Origin: Pseudomonadota bacterium
Lineage (GTDB): Bacteria; Cyanobacteriota; Vampirovibrionia; Obscuribacterales; Obscuribacteraceae
Assembly: GCA_021325555.1 (NCBI GenBank)
Contig: JAJPGY010000040.1
Location: forward strand, 124,001-188,000
Direction: 5' to 3'
DNA length: 64,000 bases
Shown here: positions 8,815-17,897 of the stretch, piece by piece
How positions within the stretch are numbered: the stretch's first letter is position 1
How the letters are laid out: each line of letters starts with the position of its first letter
The notes under the pieces: generated by a model
Database searches by the model: none
Told to the model about the DNA's origin: nothing
Seen by the model: the letters and a program-made list of their open reading frames with translations, nothing else
Position numbers and translations under genes: made by a program

Positions 8815-9404
8815 AGATCGTCCTGGCCACGAAGAATCCCGGGAAACTGAAGGAGTTGAGACAGCTGGCGGGGGACGCGCCCTGGCTGCAGCTGGTGCTG
8901 GCCCCGGACGAATTCCACCCCGAGGAGACCGGCACAAGCTTCCAGGAAAACGCCATCATCAAGGCCCGTGCCGCCGCCGCGCTCACCGGAGCCGTCTGCG
9001 TCGCCGACGATTCCGGGCTGGTGGTGGAAGCGCTGGCCGGACGCCCGGGAATCCACTCCGCCCGCTATTGCGCGGGCGACGACGCGGCCCGGCGAGGCAA
9101 GCTGCTGGCGGAGCTGGCCGGCGTGCCGGAAGGGAAACGAGCGGCCGCCTTTGTCTGCAACATGGCGGTCAGCGCCCCGGACGGCACCATCCTCCATACG
9201 GCGGAGGGAAGGTGGCCGGGGCGCATCGGCTTCCAGGAGCGGGGAGAAAACGGCTTTGGCTACGACCCGGTGTTCTGCCTGCCGGACCGGGATCTGACCG
9301 CCGCCGAGCTGCCGGCGCCGGAGAAGAACCGGCTCTCGCACCGGGGGCAGGCCTGGCGGAAGGTTCTCGAGTTCCTCCACGACTACGCGGAGCGCCGCCG
9401 GTAG
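8811..9404 (+). CDS. rdgB: Non-canonical purine NTP pyrophosphatase (RdgB/HAM1)
   Basis: The 197-residue enzyme hydrolyses dITP, ITP and XTP so that deaminated purines are not built into DNA. Signature motifs are present: ATKNPGKLKEL at the start, GTSFQENAIIKA, VADDSGLVVEALAGRPGIHSARY, GENGFGYDPVF and a C-terminal LSHRGQA. The start follows the ATGA overlap with the Rsh gene. The next gene begins at the base after this stop codon, so Rsh, rdgB and the following gene look like one operon. Confidence 0.96.
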   Translation: MKIVLATKNPGKLKELRQLAGDAPWLQLVLAPDEFHPEETGTSFQENAIIKARAAAALTGAVCVADDSGLVVEALAGRPGIHSARYCAGDDAARRGKLLAELAGVPEGKRAAAFVCNMAVSAPDGTILHTAEGRWPGRIGFQERGENGFGYDPVFCLPDRDLTAAELPAPEKNRLSHRGQAWRKVLEFLHDYAERRR

Positions 9405-10007
9405 ATGGAATACCTGGAGTCGCTCCAGCCCCACATGTTCGGCTTCAGCCTGGAGAGGCTGCAATCCCTTATGGGCGGCAATGACCGGGAGGCGCTGCAG
9501 CGCCTGGTCTGCGACCTGGATGCGCGGGATGAGGACGTGCTGATCGAGCATGCCCGGGCGATCAAACAGGTGCTGGAAGACGCCGTCTGCCGGGGCGTGC
9601 CCTTTGCCGGGCTGGTCGCCGAGTCGGAACCGCATGTGCTGGCAGCGACGATGCTCGCCGAGCACAACCAGGAGCTGACACCGGTCGAGACCCACGACTG
9701 GCAGATGAGCGCCTTCTGGGCCCTGGCCGACCAGTTCGCCTGCGACCTGGAGCCGGAGGCGCTCAAGCTACTCCAGTATTTCTGCACCGGTCGCCCGCTT
9801 TTCGGCAAGATTATCGAGACGGAGCGACTCTACTATGGCTATCTGACGCTCAGCGAGCTGCGCCTGTTGAGCGACGAGCTGGCCGAGCTGGAGCGGTACA
9901 TCCGGGACTGGGAGGATGCCGGCACGCTGGAGTTCCTGCGCGATCTTATCGAATGGCTGGGCGCAATCTCGGAGGCCGGGCAGGATCTCTGGTTCTACGA
10001 TTCGTAG
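9405..10007 (+). CDS. Uncharacterised protein, 200 residues
   Basis: I do not recognise this protein with confidence. It is acidic, mostly helical and cytoplasmic in appearance, with no signal peptide. Visible features include HMFGFSLERLQSLMGGND near the start, ETHDWQMSAFWALADQF in the middle, GRPLFGKIIETERLYYGYL, and SELRLLSDELAELE before a helical tail ending QDLWFYDS. It starts on the base directly after the rdgB stop, so its expression is probably tied to Rsh and rdgB. A distant link to small immunity- or DUF7691-like proteins is possible but is only a guess. Confidence 0.75.
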   Translation: MEYLESLQPHMFGFSLERLQSLMGGNDREALQRLVCDLDARDEDVLIEHARAIKQVLEDAVCRGVPFAGLVAESEPHVLAATMLAEHNQELTPVETHDWQMSAFWALADQFACDLEPEALKLLQYFCTGRPLFGKIIETERLYYGYLTLSELRLLSDELAELERYIRDWEDAGTLEFLRDLIEWLGAISEAGQDLWFYDS

Positions 10008-10067
10008 ACGGCGCAGCCGGTGGGGTAAGATTTACGGACCCGGCGGCAGGAGGGTTGAGGAAAGGTC

Positions 10068-11654
10068 ATGGGCTATCACGATTTGCGCGACTTCATCCAG
10101 GTGCTGGAGCGGCACGACGAGCTGGTGAGGGTTACCGCCCCGGTCTCCTGCGACCTGGAGATCGCCGAGATCTGCGATCGGGTGAGCAAGTCGGGGGCGG
10201 CAACCAACAAGGCGCTGCTGTTTACCTCCGTCCAGGGATACGACATGCCGGTGCTGATCAACACCTTCGGCTCGCTCAAGCGGATCTGCCTGGCCCTGGA
10301 GGTGGACAGGCTGGACGAGATCGCCGACCGCATCCGCCGCCTGGTCAAGCCGCGCATTCCCGAGAGCTTCCTGGACAAGCTGGCCCTTCTGCCAACGCTG
10401 CTGGAGGTCGGGCAGTTCCCGCCCAAATTGACCCACCTGCCGGCCCCGTGCCAGGAGGTGGTGGTCACCGATCCCGGCCAGCCGATGCTGGACAGGCTGC
10501 CCGTGATCAAGTGCTGGCCGGGGGACGCCGGGCCGTTTATCACGCTGCCGGTGGTGATCACGCGCGACCCGAAGACGAAAACCAGGAACGTCGGCGTATA
10601 CAGGATGCAGCGCTTCAGCAACACCACCACCGGCATGCACTGGCACAAGCACCACGACGCCGCCCGCCACTTCGAGGAGAGCAGGCGGCAGGCCATGGCC
10701 CGGGCAGGCGACGGGGAGCCCGCTGGCAGGCAGCCCGCCGAGCCGCCCAACTACGGCACATTTTTCGCCAGGGAGCGCTATGAAACGCCGGGCAACCGGC
10801 TGGAGGTGGCCGTCGCCCTCGGCTGCGACCCGGCCGTCACCTACGCCGCCACCGCCCCGCTGCCGCCCGATGTCGACGAGCTTGTCTTTGCCGGTTTCCT
10901 CAGGCAGGCGCCGGTGCGGCTGACCAGGTGCAAGACCGTGGATCTGGAGGTGCCGGCCGGCGCCGAGATCGTCATCGAGGGCTACGTCGATCAGACGGAG
11001 CTGAAGGAGGAAGGCCCGTTCGGCGACCACACCGGCTTCTACAGCCTGGCCGGCCTGTTTCCGGTTCTACACGTGACGGCCGTTACCCACCGGCGAGATC
11101 CGATATATCAAACGATCATCGTCGGCAAGCCGCCGCAGGAGGACTGCTACATGGGCAAGGCGACCGAGCGAATCTTTCTGCCGATGGTCCAGCTGCTGGT
11201 GCCCGAGATTGTCGACATGAACCTGCCCTGGGAGGGGGTCTTCCACAACTGCGCGATCGTATCGATCGACAAGCGCTATCCGGGTCACGCCAGGAAGGTG
11301 ATGAGCGCCGTCTGGGGGCTGGGACAGCTCATGTTCACCAAGTTCTGCATCATCCTCGACGGCGACGTGGACGTGCACAACCTCTCGGAGGTGGCCCTCA
11401 ACGTCTTCGGCAACACCGACCCGCGACGTGACATGATGTTCGTGGACGGGCCGCTGGATATCCTCGACCACGCCTGCCCGATCCTCGGCTACGGCTCGAA
11501 GGTGGGCATCGACGCCACGCGCAAGTGGCGCTCGGAGGGCTTCGACCGCGAATGGCCGGCGCCGATCGTGATGTCCGAGGAGATCAAAGAGCTGGTCAGC
11601 CGGCGCTGGCCCGAGTACGGGCTGGCAAAAAGTGTTGTGCGCACAACAATTTAA
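10068..11654 (+). CDS. ubiD: UbiD-family prenylated-FMN-dependent decarboxylase
   Basis: The 528-residue product has the UbiD fold signatures: LRDFIQVLERHDELVRV at the N terminus, TFGSLKRICLAL, GVYRMQRFSNTTTGMHWHKHHD, and the hallmark EGPFGDHTGFYSLAGLFPVLHV, then TERIFLPMVQLLVPEIVDM. UbiD enzymes decarboxylate aromatic or unsaturated acids using prenylated FMN made by UbiX; no UbiX is in the window. An MqnE-like gene at 32117 suggests futalosine-route menaquinone synthesis, so this enzyme may be the UbiD-like decarboxylase of that pathway (MqnL) and not a ubiquinone enzyme. A ribosome-binding site (GAGGAAAGG) precedes the ATG. Confidence 0.9.
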   Translation: MGYHDLRDFIQVLERHDELVRVTAPVSCDLEIAEICDRVSKSGAATNKALLFTSVQGYDMPVLINTFGSLKRICLALEVDRLDEIADRIRRLVKPRIPESFLDKLALLPTLLEVGQFPPKLTHLPAPCQEVVVTDPGQPMLDRLPVIKCWPGDAGPFITLPVVITRDPKTKTRNVGVYRMQRFSNTTTGMHWHKHHDAARHFEESRRQAMARAGDGEPAGRQPAEPPNYGTFFARERYETPGNRLEVAVALGCDPAVTYAATAPLPPDVDELVFAGFLRQAPVRLTRCKTVDLEVPAGAEIVIEGYVDQTELKEEGPFGDHTGFYSLAGLFPVLHVTAVTHRRDPIYQTIIVGKPPQEDCYMGKATERIFLPMVQLLVPEIVDMNLPWEGVFHNCAIVSIDKRYPGHARKVMSAVWGLGQLMFTKFCIILDGDVDVHNLSEVALNVFGNTDPRRDMMFVDGPLDILDHACPILGYGSKVGIDATRKWRSEGFDREWPAPIVMSEEIKELVSRRWPEYGLAKSVVRTTI

Positions 11655-11675
11655 GCAAAATATGTTGATATTTGC
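11634..11675. repeat. Two adjacent AT-rich inverted repeats at the end of ubiD
   Basis: GTTGTGC-GCACAAC (11634-11647) is a perfect 14-bp palindrome inside the last ubiD codons. GCAAAATAT-GTTG-ATATTTGC (11655-11675) is a near-perfect hairpin just after the stop. Both are unusually AT-rich for this window and could be an operator for the downstream protease gene or a processing/termination structure. Confidence 0.45.
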
Positions 11676-11779
11676 GAAATCTGGGAATAACAGGTCTAGT
11701 CGCACAGTTCAAGCCGTTTCCTGATGAGAGCTGGCTGGGCTGGGTAACTCGGTGGGTGTCTTTCCCAGGTTGAAACTGA

Positions 11780-12985
11780 ATGATTAAATCAGCCAGGCGC
11801 TTCGGGGCTTGTCTAGCGGCCCTTATTGTCTTTGTCTCGCTCTTCTATCAGCCCGCACAGGGGCACCGGTCGCAGCCGCAGGAGATCTACACGCGGGCCT
11901 GGCAGCTGGTGCGCGACAACTACTACGACTCCAGCTTCAACGGGCAGAGCTGGTCGAGCTGGGAGCATCGCTACGACGGGCAGATCCGCAACACCGGCGA
12001 CGCCTACAAAGCGATAAAGGCCATGCTGGAGAGCCTGAACGACCCCTACACCCGCTTTCTGGATCCGCGCGCCTTTCAGGACGAGAACGACGCCATCGAC
12101 GCCAGGATTGTCGGCATCGGCATCAACCTGCAGCAGTCCAAGGACCAGCAGCACCTGCTGGTGACGAGAACCCTCGAGGGCAGCCCGGCCGAGCTGGCGG
12201 GGGTGGCGGCCGGCGACGAGATAGTGGCAATCGACGGCGCCTCGGCCGTGGGTCTGACGCCGGAGCAGGCGGCAGAGAAGATCCGCGGCAAGGCCGGAAC
12301 AGACGTTCTGATCACCATCCGCCGTGACGGCGCCAACAAGAGCCTGAGCATCACGCGCGCCGAGATCGCCATTCATGCCGTAGCAGCCAAGGTGATCAAA
12401 CCGAACATCGGCTACATCCAGCTTTCCACCTTCATCTCCAACGACACGGCCAGGGAGTTCAAGGCGGCCCTGCAGAAGCTGTCCGGTACCGACGGGCTCA
12501 TTGTCGATGTGAGGGACAACCCCGGAGGGCTGCTTTCAAATGCTCTGGAAATTGCCGACATGCTTCTCGAGAACGGGCCTATCGTCAGCACCATCGGGCG
12601 ACATGGCAGGCACACGGATATGGCGTCCGGCGACCCGGTTACTCACCAGCCTATCGCCGTGCTCGTCGATGAGGACAGCGCCAGTGCCAGCGAGATCCTG
12701 GCCGGCGCGCTCAAGGACAACGGGCGGGCGATCCTGGTCGGCACCCGCACCTACGGCAAGGGGCTGGTTCAGGAGATAAACCGGCTGCCGGGCGGCTCGG
12801 CCATCCACATAACCGTCTCCAAATACCTGACCCCCGCGGGCACCGACATCAACAAGGTGGGGGTGGTGCCGGACATCCAGGCGCAGAAGAAGGACGATCA
12901 GTTGCACCTGGCCGTCGAGTACATAAAGGAGAAGGTGGCCACCCTGCACCCGATCCACACCAGCAGCGTCTCCATGGTCCGTTGA
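11780..12985 (+). CDS. S41 C-terminal processing peptidase (CtpA/Prc type)
   Basis: The 401-residue product has an N-terminal signal/anchor (residues 8-26), a helical N-terminal region (YTRAWQLVRDNYYDSSF), a PDZ domain (GIGINLQQSKDQ ... GSPAELAGVAAGDEIVAIDG) and an S41 serine protease domain. The protease core contains VRDNPGGLL, the Ser region DEDSASASEILAGAL and the Lys region GTRTYGKGLVQE, matching the Ser/Lys dyad of this family. Such enzymes trim periplasmic protein C termini. In oxygenic cyanobacteria CtpA processes D1, but nothing photosynthetic is seen here. Confidence 0.93.
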   Translation: MIKSARRFGACLAALIVFVSLFYQPAQGHRSQPQEIYTRAWQLVRDNYYDSSFNGQSWSSWEHRYDGQIRNTGDAYKAIKAMLESLNDPYTRFLDPRAFQDENDAIDARIVGIGINLQQSKDQQHLLVTRTLEGSPAELAGVAAGDEIVAIDGASAVGLTPEQAAEKIRGKAGTDVLITIRRDGANKSLSITRAEIAIHAVAAKVIKPNIGYIQLSTFISNDTAREFKAALQKLSGTDGLIVDVRDNPGGLLSNALEIADMLLENGPIVSTIGRHGRHTDMASGDPVTHQPIAVLVDEDSASASEILAGALKDNGRAILVGTRTYGKGLVQEINRLPGGSAIHITVSKYLTPAGTDINKVGVVPDIQAQKKDDQLHLAVEYIKEKVATLHPIHTSSVSMVR

Positions 12986-13060
12986 GCGCCGGAGGGCGGC
13001 CGGCCGTAAAATGCAATTAAAAGCGACCCCCCGGGGGCAACCGGCAACGGATATATCACC

Positions 13061-15286
13061 ATGGCGGAACTCGAACCCCTGACCGATCTGCTGGAGACGC
13101 CGAAGCACCCCGAAAAAGTAGAGTACATCGTCGATACGCGACCGCTGTGCCAGGGGATGCCTTTTGTGCTCACCGATGCCGCCCACCCGCGCCTGGTGCT
13201 CAAGCACGGCGGTCACTTTCTGGTCATGGACCAGAGCGCCAGCGTTCCCAACTGCAACACGCTGGGCTTCGGCTATTACCGTTACGACACGCGGCACCTG
13301 AGCCGCTGGGAGCTCGAGGTCAACGAGGCGCCGGTGTCGCTCCTTTCCAGCGACACGGAAAAGGGGTATGCCGGAAGCTTCATCTACACCAACCCGCAGG
13401 TGGGGCAGCTTCACCAGCAACAGCTCACGGTGAGGCGAAGCATCGTCCTCGACGACTATCTCTGGGACGGGCTTGAGGTCGAGAACTTCAGCAAGGAGGA
13501 CCTGGAGATCGAGCTGAAGGTGAAGTTTTACGCCGACTTCGCGGATATGTTCGAGGTGCGCGGTCTCAACCGCCCGCGGCGCGGCGAGCGCATGGTGCCG
13601 GCGGCCAGCGAGGACGGCAAACGGATCTTCCTTGCCTACCGCGGGGTGGACGACGAGCTGCTGGAGACGGTGATCGAGATATCCGGGCTCAAGCCGCGCA
13701 GCATCGCCGATGGCGTGGCCACCTTCAACCTGCAACTGGCCAGGCGCAAGCCGGTGTCGCTGGAGTTCTGCCTGCTGACGCGCTGGGGCGGCCACCCCGT
13801 GCCCGCCGAAGGCAGCAAGCCCGGCCTGGCGCAGGCGCAGCAGCGGGCGGACGTGAAATACCACCGCTGGCGCGCCGAGGGCTCGCTGCTGCAAACCGAC
13901 CACGAGTTCCTGAACCTTTCTTTGATTCGCGGCTTTCGCGACATCTACATCCTGCGGCAGCCGACCCCGCGCGGCTGGGGGCTGGCCGCCGGCATACCGT
14001 GGTACGGCGCCGTCTTCGGGCGCGACAGCGCCATCACCGCCGGGCAGCTGCTGCCCTTCCACCCGCAGGTGGCCAGGGAGGCGCTGGAGGTGCTGGCCGC
14101 CTACCAGGGCAAGGCGGACAACGACTACCGGGAAGAGTCCGCCGGCAAGATCATGCACGAGGTGCGATTCGGCGAGCTGGCCAGGACCGGCGCCATTCCG
14201 CACAGCCCTTATTATGGCTCGGTTGACTCGACGCCGCTGTGGCTGCTTCTTTTCTGCGAATACCTGAAATGGACCGGCGATCTCGATTTTGCGCACAACC
14301 TGTGGCCGAGCGTGGAAAAGGCTCTCGGCTGGCTGGACCGGGCCTGTCAGGACGGGGGCGGCTACCTTACCTACAGGCGCGTCGGCGAGCACGGGCTCGA
14401 GAACCAGGGCTGGAAAGATTCGGGCGATTCGGTCATGCACGCGGACGGCTCGCTGGCCAAGCCGCCGATCGCCGTATGCGAGGCGCAGGGTTACCTGTAT
14501 GCGGCAAGGCTGGCCGTGGCCGAGGCCGCCGAGCTTATGGAGCAGCGCAGCCTTGCCCACAAGCTGCGCAAGGAGGCGGCCGATCTCAAAGAGAGATTCC
14601 ACAAGGACTTCTGGCTGGAAGAGGAGAAGTTCGTGGCCCTGGCCCTCGACGGGGAGAGGAAGCCGGCCGCGGTCATCAGCTCCAATCCCGGGCACCTGCT
14701 GTGGACGGAGCTTCTGGACAGCGATAAGGCGCAGGCGGTCGCCGACCGGCTGATGAGCTCCGAGATGCACTCCGGATGGGGTATCCGCACGCTGTCATCC
14801 CAGATGGTCTCGTTCAATCCGATAAGCTATCACAACGGCACGGTCTGGCCTCACGACAACGCGATTATCGGCGCCGGCATGCGAAAGATCGGCAACCTGG
14901 ACTACATGAAAAGGATCCTCAACGATCTGGTCGAAGTCTCCCGGCATTACCCGGGCTTCCGCCTGCCGGAGCTTTTTTCCGGCTTCGAGCGCGTGGAGTC
15001 GGAAAAGCCGGTCGACTACCCGGTCTCCTGCTCCCCGCAGGCATGGTCGGCCGGGAGCATATTCCAGCTCATCCAGTGCTGCATCAACTTCCAGCCGGAC
15101 GCGGCCAGGCAGACTTTGCGGATCGTCGATCCGGCGCTTCCTGACTGGCTCAACCGGGTGACCGTAAGGAACCTGCGCCTGGGCAGCGCCAGCATGGACC
15201 TGGCCGTGCACAACCAGGGCGGCTCGACCTATTGCCAGATCCTGCACAAGTCCGGCCCGGTTCGCGTCATCATTGAAAGTCACTGA
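13061..15286 (+). CDS. Amylo-alpha-1,6-glucosidase (glycogen debranching family)
   Basis: The 741-residue product has an N-terminal beta-sandwich domain of the GDE_N type (FVLTDAAHPRLVLKHGGHFLVMDQS, TLGFGYYRYDTRHLSRWEL) and a C-terminal (alpha/alpha)6-barrel glucosidase domain (IPWYGAVFGRDSAITAGQ, NQGWKDSGDSVMHADGS, WPHDNAIIGAGMRKIG). Proteins of this kind act on alpha-1,6 branches in glycogen-like glucans or related oligosaccharides. It starts the carbohydrate island and lies four bases upstream of a GT4 glycosyltransferase, so the two are probably co-transcribed. Confidence 0.92.
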   Translation: MAELEPLTDLLETPKHPEKVEYIVDTRPLCQGMPFVLTDAAHPRLVLKHGGHFLVMDQSASVPNCNTLGFGYYRYDTRHLSRWELEVNEAPVSLLSSDTEKGYAGSFIYTNPQVGQLHQQQLTVRRSIVLDDYLWDGLEVENFSKEDLEIELKVKFYADFADMFEVRGLNRPRRGERMVPAASEDGKRIFLAYRGVDDELLETVIEISGLKPRSIADGVATFNLQLARRKPVSLEFCLLTRWGGHPVPAEGSKPGLAQAQQRADVKYHRWRAEGSLLQTDHEFLNLSLIRGFRDIYILRQPTPRGWGLAAGIPWYGAVFGRDSAITAGQLLPFHPQVAREALEVLAAYQGKADNDYREESAGKIMHEVRFGELARTGAIPHSPYYGSVDSTPLWLLLFCEYLKWTGDLDFAHNLWPSVEKALGWLDRACQDGGGYLTYRRVGEHGLENQGWKDSGDSVMHADGSLAKPPIAVCEAQGYLYAARLAVAEAAELMEQRSLAHKLRKEAADLKERFHKDFWLEEEKFVALALDGERKPAAVISSNPGHLLWTELLDSDKAQAVADRLMSSEMHSGWGIRTLSSQMVSFNPISYHNGTVWPHDNAIIGAGMRKIGNLDYMKRILNDLVEVSRHYPGFRLPELFSGFERVESEKPVDYPVSCSPQAWSAGSIFQLIQCCINFQPDAARQTLRIVDPALPDWLNRVTVRNLRLGSASMDLAVHNQGGSTYCQILHKSGPVRVIIESH

Positions 15287-15290
15287 CGTT

Positions 15291-16346
15291 ATGCGGATCG
15301 CGCAATTAGCGCCTCTCGTGGAGCCGATACCGCCGTCAGGTTACGGGGGCACCGAGCTTGTGGTCGCCACCTTGACCGACGAGCTGGTGGCCCGCGGGCA
15401 CCAGGTGACGCTCTTTGCCTCCGGCGATTCCCGCACCAGGGCGGAGCTGGTCTCCGTAACCCCGCGGGCGCTGCGCGCCAGCACCGAGATCCCGGTCAGG
15501 CGCTGGGCGGCTTATGACATCCGCGCCCTTCTGGAGCTGGAGCGCCGGGCCGGCCAGTTCGACCTGGTGCACAACCACATGGGCTGGCAGGCCCTGCCTT
15601 TCCTGCGCGCCCTCCCCTGCCCGACGGTCACCACCTGCCACAACCCGATCAAGGGCTATTGCCAGGACATCTATCTTTCCTGCGGCGACCTGCCCTATGT
15701 GGCGATCAGCGAGGCCTACCGGCGCTTGAACCATCCGGACAGGCTCAATTATGTCGCCACCGTATACAATGGCATCGACACCGGGCTGTACGGCGGCGAT
15801 TGCGACGGTGAGCGCGGCTACCTGCTCTTTCTGGGACGCATCTGCCACGACAAGGGCACGCGTGAGGCGATCGAGATCGCCAGGCGCGTGGGGCTGCCGC
15901 TCAAGATCGCCGGCAAGGTCGACCCGGCCGACAGCGATTATTTCAACAGCCAGGTCAAACCCTGCCTGAACGACACGGAGATCCAGTTCATCGGCGAGGT
16001 GGCGCTTGACCAAAAGATCGCTCTTTACCGGCAGGCGATCGCGGTCGTCTACCCGATTAACTTCGATGAGCCGTTCGGGCTGGTTATGGCCGAGGCGCTG
16101 GCCGCCGGCTGCCCGGTGCTGGCCACGGACCGGGGCTCGGTGCGGGAGGTTGTCGCCGACGGCGAAACCGGCATTATCGCCGGCTCCGTCGACGAACTGG
16201 TGGCGCGGTTCCCGGAGGTAAAGGAGATCTCTGGAGGGACCTGCCGGGACCGCGCCTTTCAACTTTTCGGCAAGGAGCGGATGGCCGATGAATACCTTGC
16301 CGTATACAGCCGCCTTACCGCCAGCCGACGCTCGCGGGACTCGTGA
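15291..16346 (+). CDS. GT4 family glycosyltransferase
   Basis: The 351-residue product is a GT-B fold glycosyltransferase. The N-terminal domain has PPSGYGGTELVVATLTDELV and DLVHNHMGWQALPFL. The C-terminal nucleotide-sugar domain has LLFLGRICHDKGTREAIEIA and the E-x7-E-like motif DEPFGLVMAEALAAGCPVLATDRGSVREVV. Sugar donor and acceptor cannot be read from sequence. The ATG at 15291 follows the debranching-enzyme stop by four bases; an upstream in-frame GTG/TTG overlapping that gene is less likely. The 3' end overlaps the convergent otsA gene by 88 bases. Confidence 0.92.
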   Translation: MRIAQLAPLVEPIPPSGYGGTELVVATLTDELVARGHQVTLFASGDSRTRAELVSVTPRALRASTEIPVRRWAAYDIRALLELERRAGQFDLVHNHMGWQALPFLRALPCPTVTTCHNPIKGYCQDIYLSCGDLPYVAISEAYRRLNHPDRLNYVATVYNGIDTGLYGGDCDGERGYLLFLGRICHDKGTREAIEIARRVGLPLKIAGKVDPADSDYFNSQVKPCLNDTEIQFIGEVALDQKIALYRQAIAVVYPINFDEPFGLVMAEALAAGCPVLATDRGSVREVVADGETGIIAGSVDELVARFPEVKEISGGTCRDRAFQLFGKERMADEYLAVYSRLTASRRSRDS

Positions 16347-17644
16347 ACCGCCGAAAGCGTACTCCACCAGTCCTGCAGGGTGTTGCCGGCCAGAGCTTCC
16401 TTCATGAGCCTCACCCGCTCGCCGCGCTCGGCGCGGCTGGCCAAAAGCGCGGCCTTGACAGCCCGGGCCGTTTGCTCGGGGGAGGCAGGCTCCACCTCCA
16501 CGGCGTACGGGCCCAGCTCATGCCAGACCCCGGCCCCACGCGAAAGCAGGAGGGTGCCCGGGTCCTCAGACTGGCAGGCGACGAACTCCTTGGCGGTGAG
16601 ATTCAAACCGTCGCGGAGCGGATTGACAAGCATGGCGGAGGCTTGCCGGTAAAGAATGGCCAGGTCTCGCGGATCGACCGGCTCGTCAATCCAGATAAGC
16701 GGCGCCCACGAGTCACAGGACCAGCGGGCATTAAGCTTGCGCGCCGCCTCCCGGCACGACTGCCAGTACCGATCGAAGGCCGCGAGCCCCGGCCTCGTTC
16801 TCCCGCAAATTTGCACGAAGGTCGCATGGCGCAATAATTGCGGGTCTAACTCGAACAGGTGGTCGATCGCCTGCAAGCGCTGCAACACGCCTTTTGTGTA
16901 GTCGCCGCGATCGACGGAGAGGACCAGCTTCCTGCCGGCCAGTCCGGCAAAGCGCGGGTCGGCGAAAATGTCCGCCTGCCGCCGGCTGCGCTTCTCCCAT
17001 GTATCGATGTCTATCCCCAGCGGGGCGACGACCAGCTCGACCCTGCCGCTGTCGATAAGACAGGACTGCGGCCCCAGGTGATCGCAAACAAAAGCCTGGA
17101 AATTGTCAGCATACTCTCTGGTGTGGAACCCGATAGCCTCGGCACGCAGCAAGCTCCTGGCCAGCTCGGCCACGGCCGGCACGTCAATCTGGCGGACCGA
17201 CGCCGGCCAGGGAATATGCCAGAAAACCAGGGAGCGCAGCTGAAAAACCCTGTCCAGCAACGCCGGCACCAGGGCCAGCTGATAGTCCTGCACGAAATAA
17301 GGCTTCCTGGCCTCGCCAGCGAATCTGCCGATCTGCCTGGCCAGCGCCCGGTTAAACTGCCTGTACAGCTCCCGGTCGCCGGCCGAATACAGCGCCTCGC
17401 CCGGCATGTCATGCATGACCGGCCAGAGATAATCGTTGCAGTATCTGTAATGCCCGTCGACCAGCGGCTGCGGGAGCGATGTCGCCTGATAAGCAAAGCG
17501 GGTTTCGGAGCTCCTTCTGTAAAGGCCGCTGTCCTGCAGGTACCACCACGAGGTTTGCTCACCGCGCCGGTCATTCCACAGACAAGCCAGGGTACTGGAG
17601 ACGCCTCCAGCCTTGCCGGGCCCGCGGTACGAGACGATGTGCAT
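16259..17644 (-). CDS. otsA: Trehalose-6-phosphate synthase (GT20)
   Basis: The 461-residue enzyme transfers glucose from a nucleotide donor to glucose-6-phosphate. Family motifs are present but diverged: YCNDYLWPVMHD, VQDYQLALVPALL, FWHIPWPAS, VDRGDYTKGVLQRL and VNPLRDGLNLTAKEFV. The ATG at 17644 has GAGGAA six bases upstream; the ATG two codons earlier sits directly on that site, so 17644 is preferred. Divergent from otsB at 17898. The gene overlaps the GT4 gene tail-to-tail by 88 bases. N-terminal GG-V-S-T (GKAGGVSST) resembles the phosphate-binding GG(L/V) motif of OtsA. Confidence 0.93.
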   Translation of the reverse strand: MHIVSYRGPGKAGGVSSTLACLWNDRRGEQTSWWYLQDSGLYRRSSETRFAYQATSLPQPLVDGHYRYCNDYLWPVMHDMPGEALYSAGDRELYRQFNRALARQIGRFAGEARKPYFVQDYQLALVPALLDRVFQLRSLVFWHIPWPASVRQIDVPAVAELARSLLRAEAIGFHTREYADNFQAFVCDHLGPQSCLIDSGRVELVVAPLGIDIDTWEKRSRRQADIFADPRFAGLAGRKLVLSVDRGDYTKGVLQRLQAIDHLFELDPQLLRHATFVQICGRTRPGLAAFDRYWQSCREAARKLNARWSCDSWAPLIWIDEPVDPRDLAILYRQASAMLVNPLRDGLNLTAKEFVACQSEDPGTLLLSRGAGVWHELGPYAVEVEPASPEQTARAVKAALLASRAERGERVRLMKEALAGNTLQDWWSTLSAVHESRERRLAVRRLYTARYSSAIRSLPKS

Positions 17645-17897
17645 ATTCATTTCCTCTTGTGAGAGGCGCTCCGAGCTTGTTGCGCTCGCCCTTCGCGCCA
17701 GTACAACGTCGCGCGGCAAATTCCCGACGGAATTCTTCGCTACGCTATACTCAACCTCCGACAGCATCCAAGATAAGACGGCGGTTCCCTGGCGTTGGGT
17801 TCCCGGGGTGACGCAAAATGTCGACCCCAGTGATTACAATGTCAACGCCCCCATCATTCCACCCGGTCGTGCAAAAAGTGTGCGGACGCTTCCGAAT

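Noticed and set aside
12536-14770. Very long open frame (744 codons) antisense to the debranching enzyme gene
   Set aside because: GC-rich codons leave few stops on the opposite strand. The translation is low in family features and rich in His/Gln/Val/Leu repeats typical of a shadow frame.
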